Shown piece after piece: positions 59,039 through 64,000 of a stretch of DNA of 64,000 bases. Below the pieces are notes generated by a model, which ran no database searches, was not told where the DNA came from, and saw only the letters and a list, made by a program, of their open reading frames with translations. The DNA is taken from assembly GCA_029762535.1 (NCBI GenBank), contig JARVGK010000008.1:42529-106528 (forward strand). The letters are read 5' to 3'. Made by a program: the position numbers and the translations under genes. Source of the stretch: Thermoplasmatota archaeon. GTDB lineage: Archaea; Thermoplasmatota; Penumbrarchaeia; Penumbrarchaeales; Penumbrarchaeaceae. Position 1 is the first letter of the stretch. Each line of letters begins with the position of its first letter.

Positions 59039-60112
59039 ATGGTATCGCAGGATATTTCCAAGTTGCTGGATGAGTATGATAAAGATGATCTCACAGTAGT
59101 CACCGTATGCTCTCATTCGAGTTTACAGATATTTCACGGGGCAAAGCGTGAAGGCCTCAGAACGCTTGGGATCGCCATCGGTTCGGAGCCAAAGCTTCAC
59201 CGCGCCTTCCCTGCCGCACGCCCGGACGAATACCTCATACTCGACTCGTACGAGGAGATGCTCGACCATATGGACGACATCATATCTAGGAACGGTGTAA
59301 TAATCCCGCACGGGTCCTTCGTCGAATACCTCGGTGCCAGGAGGTTCCTCGAGATTAAGGCCCCCACTTTCGGCAACAGACGGGTCCTGGAATGGGAATC
59401 CGACCGCAGCATGGAGCGAGTATGGCTCGAGAAGGCGGGAATAAGGATGCCCAGGGAGATAGTCGACCCGAAGAAGATAGACCGACCGGTCATGGTCAAA
59501 TACCAAGGGGCCCGTGGCGGCCGGGGTTTCTTCATCGCCAAGGATTACAACCAGTTCAAGATGGGGATCGAACCCGATCAGAAGTTCAACATTCAGGAGT
59601 ACATACTCGGGACCAGGTACTATCTTCATTTCTTCCACTCTCCGTTGAGGACCGAGGGATATTCAGTTGATGGTGCCAAGGGTATCCTGGAACTGATGTC
59701 CATGGACAGAAGGGATGAGTCCAACATCGATGAGATGTACAAGCTGGGATCCCAGGAGGAGCTTAAGGAGCACGGGATATACCCCACCTTCGTAGTAACC
59801 GGAAACGTTCCAGTGGTCCTGCGCGAATCATTGCTTCCAAGAGCCTTTAAGCTTGCTGAGAGCGCTGTGAGGACCTCTTATGAGCTCTTTGGAGGGATGA
59901 TCGGACCGTTCTGCCTTGAGAGCGTTGTAACGGACAAACTGGAGATCGTCGTTTTCGAGATCTCGGCGCGAATAGTTGCCGGGACCAATCCATTCATCAC
60001 CGGATCCCCATATGCCGACCTTATTGAGCCTGGCCTGTCCACGGGAAGAAGGATCTCTCAGGAGATCAAACTGGGAGTGGAAACGAACAAGCTGGGAGAG
60101 ATACTATCTTGA
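59039..60112 (+). CDS. purP: FAICAR synthetase PurP (formate-dependent)
   Basis: ATP-grasp enzyme that formylates AICAR with formate and ATP, the archaeal alternative to PurH transformylase. The 357 residues from ATG 59039 match the family; the upstream frame overlaps the preceding gene. Motifs are VTVCSHSSLQIFHGAKREGL (about 20-39), IIPHGSFVEYLG (about 89-100), PVMVKYQGARGGRGFFIAKD (about 152-171), YYLHFFHSPL (about 199-208) and the metal-binding FEISARIVAGTNPF (about 316-329). It starts 29 nt after a TATA box, so it is independent of the giant gene upstream. A PurH is also encoded in this window. Confidence 0.94.
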   Translation: MVSQDISKLLDEYDKDDLTVVTVCSHSSLQIFHGAKREGLRTLGIAIGSEPKLHRAFPAARPDEYLILDSYEEMLDHMDDIISRNGVIIPHGSFVEYLGARRFLEIKAPTFGNRRVLEWESDRSMERVWLEKAGIRMPREIVDPKKIDRPVMVKYQGARGGRGFFIAKDYNQFKMGIEPDQKFNIQEYILGTRYYLHFFHSPLRTEGYSVDGAKGILELMSMDRRDESNIDEMYKLGSQEELKEHGIYPTFVVTGNVPVVLRESLLPRAFKLAESAVRTSYELFGGMIGPFCLESVVTDKLEIVVFEISARIVAGTNPFITGSPYADLIEPGLSTGRRISQEIKLGVETNKLGEILS

Positions 60113-60137
60113 CATATCCACATCGAGTGGGATCCTG

Positions 60138-60644
60138 ATGAGGACTTTCATCTTCGATTTCGACGATACGTTGGCGGGTTATTCCTTGTTCAACACCTGG
60201 GCGATCCATCTGGACATTCCTCTTATAAAACCTATCGGTGGATTGCTTCCTGGAGCCGAACGGGTCCTTGACCACCTATCTTCAAAGGGCGACCGCCTCT
60301 ACATGCTAACACTCAACATCGTTCTTGACGAGAGGAGGAAATGGAAAAAGCTCGACCGGCTTGGAATGCGGCGATGGTTCCATGAGGGCAATACGATCAT
60401 GGTCCGCAAGAAGACACCTGAGATTTTTCTGAGTATATGCGGGGATACGGACCTTTCAGAATGCTATATGGTAGGGAATTCGTTCAGGAACGACATCGCC
60501 CCGGCACTCGAAGCGAGTATCAAGGCAATATACATACCCAGACCATTCTTCAAACGCCCCCTTTCATGGAGGCATCCGATGTCCAAAGGCCTGATCAAGC
60601 TATCAAAAATCGAACAGATAATCAGCGAATACGACAGGATATGA
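60138..60644 (+). CDS. HAD-superfamily phosphatase
   Basis: The 168-residue HAD hydrolase starts at ATG 60138. Motif I is IFDFDDTLAGY (Asp7 nucleophile, Asp9 acid/base), motif II is in LTLNIVLDE, the motif III lysine is in VRKKTPE, and motif IV is YMVGNSFRNDIAPA. The cap is minimal, as in small phosphatases acting on phosphosugars or nucleotides. The substrate is unknown. GGGATCC precedes the start. It follows purP by 25 bp and may be co-transcribed; a link to purine metabolism is only suggested by position. Confidence 0.85.
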   Translation: MRTFIFDFDDTLAGYSLFNTWAIHLDIPLIKPIGGLLPGAERVLDHLSSKGDRLYMLTLNIVLDERRKWKKLDRLGMRRWFHEGNTIMVRKKTPEIFLSICGDTDLSECYMVGNSFRNDIAPALEASIKAIYIPRPFFKRPLSWRHPMSKGLIKLSKIEQIISEYDRI

Positions 60645-60695
60645 CACGAACAATTTAATACGAGGACCTTTAATCAGCCGCCTGTCGTGCTAGAG

Positions 60696-62759
60696 ATGAA
60701 ACTTATAGTATGCGAAAAGGATGACGCCGCAAAAAGGATCGCCGGGATCCTCTCGGGTGATACCGCCAGCAAGGAAAGGAGAGGAAAGGTCAGCATCTAT
60801 AAATTTCGCTGGAAGAACGCTCCAGCATGCGCGATCGGTCTGAGAGGACATATCCTCAATCTCGACTACCCGAAAAAATTCAAGGACTGGTCCGGAACGG
60901 ACCCTGCGGACCTGACGGAGGTCGAACCAATAAAGGTGGTCTCGGAGAGGTCCATTGCCAGCACACTTAAGTCTCTGGTCAGCGAGGCGGACGTCATATA
61001 CATGGCTACGGATTACGATAGGGAAGGGGAGCTTATAGGACTCGAGGCGATCACTCATGCGATATCCGGAGAGGGGGAAAAGAAGCTCATCCGGGTAAAG
61101 TTCTCTTCTCTCACCAAGGAGGAGGTTATGGCATCGTTCTCGAAGATGCACGATATCGACCGAAACCTTGCCAATTCAGCTGAGGCTAGGCAGATCATAG
61201 ATCTGACATGGGGGGCTTCACTTACCAGATTCATATCCCTCGCATCCAATCGGGTAGGTCACGAGTTCCTATCCGTTGGACGGGTCCAAAGCCCCACACT
61301 CGCTCTTATAGTCGATAAGGAGAAGGACATCAAATCCTTCGTTCCTGAGCCTTACTGGAACATAGAGGCGGACCTTCACAGGGAGATGACCTTCACATCC
61401 GCACATGGGGCGAGGGACATCCATGATGAACAGCTTGCCCTGGATGTACATTCAAGGATCGCTGACGCGCGATCCGCCCTCATCGTGGACGTTTCAGAGA
61501 GGGAGCGAATAGACAAGGTCCCGCCTCCGTTCAATACGACTTCCTTCATAAAGGCGGCCAATAACCTCGGCCTTTCCGCGGCAAGGATAATGTCCATCGC
61601 CGAGGACCTCTACACCAACGGTTACATATCATATCCCAGGACAGATAACACTGTATATCCACCAACGCTCGACCTCAGGGACTGCGTACGAACGCTGAAC
61701 CGCGGACCTTATTCAAAGGAAGCGGAATATATACTCAGCAAGGTGAGATTGGTCCCATCAAGGGGAGATAAGGAGACCACTGACCATCCTCCAATATACC
61801 CAACGGAATACGCTGAATTGGGCCAGCTCTCGGGGGATCGATTCAAGGTCTACGACCTCATCGTCAGAAGGTTCCTGGCCACGCTCCACGATCCGGCAAG
61901 GGTCCTGGTCAGGTCCCTGAAGATAGATATCCGTTCCGAACCGTTCACCGCCTCCGGGATCACTGTCATATACCCCGGGTGGAGGAACATCTATCACTAC
62001 TCGAAAGTGAATGAGACAGCGCTTCCTGATCTTGGACCGGGGGATAAAGTGGACGTGGTCGAGGTGAGGCTGCTCTCCAAGGAGACGAAGCCTCCAAAAA
62101 GATACAGCCAAGGCTCACTGATCCAGGAGATGGAGAGGCTTGGCCTCGGAACCAAATCCACCAGGCATGAGATAATTCAAAAGCTCTACGACCGCAGGTT
62201 CATCGAGGACTCGCCTCCCAGACCAACTCTTTCCGGCGAAGCCTTGATACTCTCCCTCGAAAGGCATGCATCGACCATAACGAAACCTGATATGACTGCC
62301 CGGCTCGAATCTGATATGGACCTGATAGCGAGCGGGAACAGAGAGTTCCAGGATGTGGTCGAGGAATCCAGGTCGATGCTCAGGGACCTGATGCCTCAAC
62401 TAAAGCGCAACAGGGAGGCGATCGGCAAGGAGATAAACGATGCGCTTATGGAGCAGAACATCGCGGGGAAGTGCCCAAGATGCGATAATAACATGCATCT
62501 TGTCAAATCCCGTTGGGGAAAGAGATACGTCCGCTGCTCCAAATATCCCGGCTGCTCCAGAAGCTTTCCCCTACCGCAGAGGGGAAAGGTGACGTTCACC
62601 ATGGACAGATGCGAGATATGCAGGTCCCCCATCATAACCCTGTACAGAAGGAAGGGTCCGCCATACAACAAGTGTATCAACCCCAAATGTCCCAACGGGA
62701 GGTATGGTAGCAATGAAAATGAACATATCGACGCTGCCTCTAAAGAACTCGGGCCTTGA
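60696..62759 (+). CDS. topA: DNA topoisomerase I (type IA)
   Basis: Relaxes negative supercoils by single-strand passage. From ATG 60696 it has 687 residues; GTG 60687 is an in-frame alternative. The Toprim domain starts MKLIVCEKDDAAKRIAGIL and holds the metal site MATDYDREGELIGLEA. Later motifs are FLSVGRVQSPTLALIVDKE, and the active-site tyrosine in NGYISYPRTDN. A GTKSTRHEIIQKLYDR helix follows. Two zinc ribbons close the protein: CPRC...CSKYPGC and CEIC...CINPKC. TATA-like AATTTAATACG lies about 40 nt upstream. It overlaps the start of folP. Confidence 0.94.
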   Translation: MKLIVCEKDDAAKRIAGILSGDTASKERRGKVSIYKFRWKNAPACAIGLRGHILNLDYPKKFKDWSGTDPADLTEVEPIKVVSERSIASTLKSLVSEADVIYMATDYDREGELIGLEAITHAISGEGEKKLIRVKFSSLTKEEVMASFSKMHDIDRNLANSAEARQIIDLTWGASLTRFISLASNRVGHEFLSVGRVQSPTLALIVDKEKDIKSFVPEPYWNIEADLHREMTFTSAHGARDIHDEQLALDVHSRIADARSALIVDVSERERIDKVPPPFNTTSFIKAANNLGLSAARIMSIAEDLYTNGYISYPRTDNTVYPPTLDLRDCVRTLNRGPYSKEAEYILSKVRLVPSRGDKETTDHPPIYPTEYAELGQLSGDRFKVYDLIVRRFLATLHDPARVLVRSLKIDIRSEPFTASGITVIYPGWRNIYHYSKVNETALPDLGPGDKVDVVEVRLLSKETKPPKRYSQGSLIQEMERLGLGTKSTRHEIIQKLYDRRFIEDSPPRPTLSGEALILSLERHASTITKPDMTARLESDMDLIASGNREFQDVVEESRSMLRDLMPQLKRNREAIGKEINDALMEQNIAGKCPRCDNNMHLVKSRWGKRYVRCSKYPGCSRSFPLPQRGKVTFTMDRCEICRSPIITLYRRKGPPYNKCINPKCPNGRYGSNENEHIDAASKELGP

Positions 62760-63579
62760 GAAACCCAAGAGAAGGTTCGAGGACCTGGGCCCTCCCCTGA
62801 TCATGGGCATATTGAACGTGACACCCGACTCGTTCTACGATGGAGGCATGTTCACTACAGCGGAGGATGCAATATCCAGAGCGCGAGAGATGGTCGAACA
62901 TGGAGCCGATATCATCGATGTGGGAGGAGAATCCACAAGGCCATTCGCCAGGCCTGTCACCCGGGAGGAGGAGTTGGCAAGGGTCTTTCCTGTAGTTGAG
63001 GAACTCGCCTCATCCCTTGAGGTCCCGATATCCATCGATACCAGACATGAGAAGATAGCTCGCGCATGTGTGGAAGCAGGCGCCTGTATCGTAAACGACG
63101 TCAACGGCCTCAAGGGTTCTGGAATGGCCCGGCTTGTAGCGGAACTGGGACCAAGCGCCGTCGTGATGCACATGAAAGGGACACCGCAGGACATGCAGGT
63201 GGATCCCTATTATGACAATGTTGTTCAGGAGGTTGGCGATTATCTTTCTCAACGCGTTTTGGACCTATGCGATCATGGAATCGAAAAGGAGCGCTTGATC
63301 ATTGATCCCGGCATAGGCTTCGGTAAGAGAACGGAAGACAACCTCGCAATCTTAAGGGATCTATCACAAATGAAACGATTGGGCTTACCCATAATGATCG
63401 GTGCGTCCAGGAAATCCTTCATCGGGCAGGTCCTGGACCTGGATGTCCATAATAGGCTCGAAGGCTCCATTGCCGCCGCTGTCATTGCGGTCATGAACGG
63501 GGCGAGCATAGTCAGGGTCCATGATGTCCTTGAAACGAGAAGGGCGCTCAAGATCGTGAAGGCTGTAATGAAGATATAG
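62713..63579 (+). CDS. folP: Dihydropteroate synthase
   Basis: Condenses pterin pyrophosphate with p-aminobenzoate in folate synthesis. The protein has 288 residues from ATG 62713. All TIM-barrel motifs are intact: GILNVTPDSFYDGG, IIDVGGESTRPFARPV, PISIDTRHEKIARA, IVNDVNGLKG, VVMHMKGTPQ, IIDPGIGFGKRTEDN and IGASRKSFIGQV. The gene starts inside the last 47 bp of topA. GGGAGG sits 10 nt before ATG 62713 and only 1 nt before ATG 62704, so 62713 is preferred. An archaeal relative acting on methanopterin synthesis is possible, but the motifs match bacterial FolP closely. Confidence 0.93.
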   Translation: MKMNISTLPLKNSGLEKPKRRFEDLGPPLIMGILNVTPDSFYDGGMFTTAEDAISRAREMVEHGADIIDVGGESTRPFARPVTREEELARVFPVVEELASSLEVPISIDTRHEKIARACVEAGACIVNDVNGLKGSGMARLVAELGPSAVVMHMKGTPQDMQVDPYYDNVVQEVGDYLSQRVLDLCDHGIEKERLIIDPGIGFGKRTEDNLAILRDLSQMKRLGLPIMIGASRKSFIGQVLDLDVHNRLEGSIAAAVIAVMNGASIVRVHDVLETRRALKIVKAVMKI

Positions 63580-63609
63580 CTTATCGCATACGTTCGAATA
63601 AAAGATAAA

Positions 63610-63637
63610 CATCCCCCGGGTCTGATCCCGGGGGATG
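63610..63637. terminator. Strong hairpin terminator between convergent genes
   Basis: CATCCCCCGGG pairs perfectly with CCCGGGGGATG in an 11-bp stem around a TCTGAT loop. On the minus strand it is followed by TTTATCTTTTATTCG, a good T-rich tail for the gene ending at 63668. It may also block read-through from folP. Confidence 0.75.
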
Positions 63638-63667
63638 CACTGCCCGATACCTACACTGGCCGGCACA

Positions 63668-64000
63668 TCACAGGGACTTCCTCTCACCGCAGAGAGGACA
63701 CTCCACCTGAGACGCGCCCGAAGGAACGTCGATAGACGAGCCGCAAAGATCACACGTCGTCATGCTATCTCCAGAGGACTCGGAACCAGGAAGGGACTCC
63801 GTCCTCATCAGCTCCTCCGGGGTCGGAACAGCACCGGGAGAGGACACGGATGAACCGCGCCTCACTCGCTTGGGGGCGGGGGCTCGTGGCTCGGGTGCCT
63901 TGGGGGAAGGAGCACGAGGCTCCTCCTTGACCTCGGGAGAAGGAGCAGGCCTGGGCTCCTCGGATGGAGGAGGGGATACCTTGACACCCGCCTTCTTTAT
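63668..64000 (-). CDS. C-terminus of a Pro-rich zinc-ribbon protein (cut by window edge)
   Basis: The minus-strand frame enters from the right edge and runs 110 codons to its stop at 63668-63670. It starts in a Lys/Pro-rich linker (for example SPPPSEEPRPAPSPEVKEEP and RAPSPKAPEPRAPAPKRV), continues through a Ser/Gly stretch and ends in a zinc ribbon, CDLCGSSIDVPSGASQVECP with LCGERKSL. The two CxxC pairs are separated by 14 residues. Only the tail is seen, so its function is unknown; similar ribbons end the CARDB surface protein. The strong hairpin at 63610-63637 terminates it. Confidence 0.75.
   Translation of the reverse strand: MKKAGVKVSPPPSEEPRPAPSPEVKEEPRAPSPKAPEPRAPAPKRVRRGSSVSSPGAVPTPEELMRTESLPGSESSGDSMTTCDLCGSSIDVPSGASQVECPLCGERKSL

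Noticed and set aside
1..64000. CRISPR array, insertion sequence or integrase gene
   Set aside because: I looked for regularly spaced direct repeats, transposase/integrase motifs and flanking inverted repeats and saw none.

Overview
The window looks like archaeal chromosome. It carries archaeal RNase P RNA, prefoldin alpha, FtsY, a PAN-type proteasomal ATPase, PCNA, RPA with its partner protein, archaeal GlmU, DtdA, Elp3, PurP and a split tRNA-Tyr gene with a canonical intron. TATA-like boxes lie about 23-30 nt before many start codons, and internal genes use GGTGAT/GGAGG ribosome sites. Base composition is near 50% G+C and AGG/AGA arginine codons are common. Very large membrane-anchored surface proteins and DUF63/DUF835 proteins point to a euryarchaeon of the Thermoplasmatota type. 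That placement is inference; no rRNA is present to test it.

Layout. 1-4.2 kb: the end of an unknown gene, a single-domain response regulator, RNase P RNA, pfdA, ftsY, a COG2426 membrane protein and an unusual stand-alone RQC-HRDC protein. 4.2-6.4 kb: a possible structured small RNA, a DUF63 membrane protein and a KaiC-like ATPase. 6.4-23.3 kb: the UvrABC excision-repair set (uvrA-uvrC and uvrB), interrupted by a 1599-residue Kelch surface protein, a propeller/FN3 surface protein and ornithine aminotransferase. 23.3-25.7 kb: purN and purH, probably one operon with uvrB. 25.7-30.5 kb: a 954-residue signalling ATPase, intron-bearing tRNA-Tyr followed by a duplicated tRNA end, a PKD protein and a small conserved-looking protein. 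30.5-36 kb: glmU-dtdA, elp3, glyA and a small protein. 36-46.7 kb: a TPR protein, RPA and its partner, metG, PAN, a Cys-rich HTH regulator next to an IscS/IscU pair, a small membrane protein and PCNA. 46.7-59 kb: two giant surface proteins (lamin-tail/phospholipase D and CARDB/zinc-ribbon). 59-64 kb: purP, a HAD hydrolase, topA-folP and the C-terminus of a zinc-ribbon protein.

How the genes fit together. DNA maintenance is dense: UvrABC, RPA, PCNA, topA and RQC-HRDC. One-carbon and purine metabolism is also well represented: glyA, purN, purH, purP and folP. The combination suggests tetrahydrofolate chemistry, with both a folate-dependent (PurH) and a formate-dependent (PurP) route for the same purine step.

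Most unusual points: an IscS homologue that keeps its catalytic cysteine but has Asp where the PLP-binding lysine belongs, beside IscU and a CxxC-containing regulator; a tRNA-Tyr 3' end duplicated 114 bp downstream like an integration scar; a promoter-associated structured RNA candidate at about 4253-4350; a basic leaderless upstream ORF that ends on the likely RPA start; and a DUF835 domain inserted within a signalling ATPase. I saw no CRISPR array, insertion sequence or rRNA.
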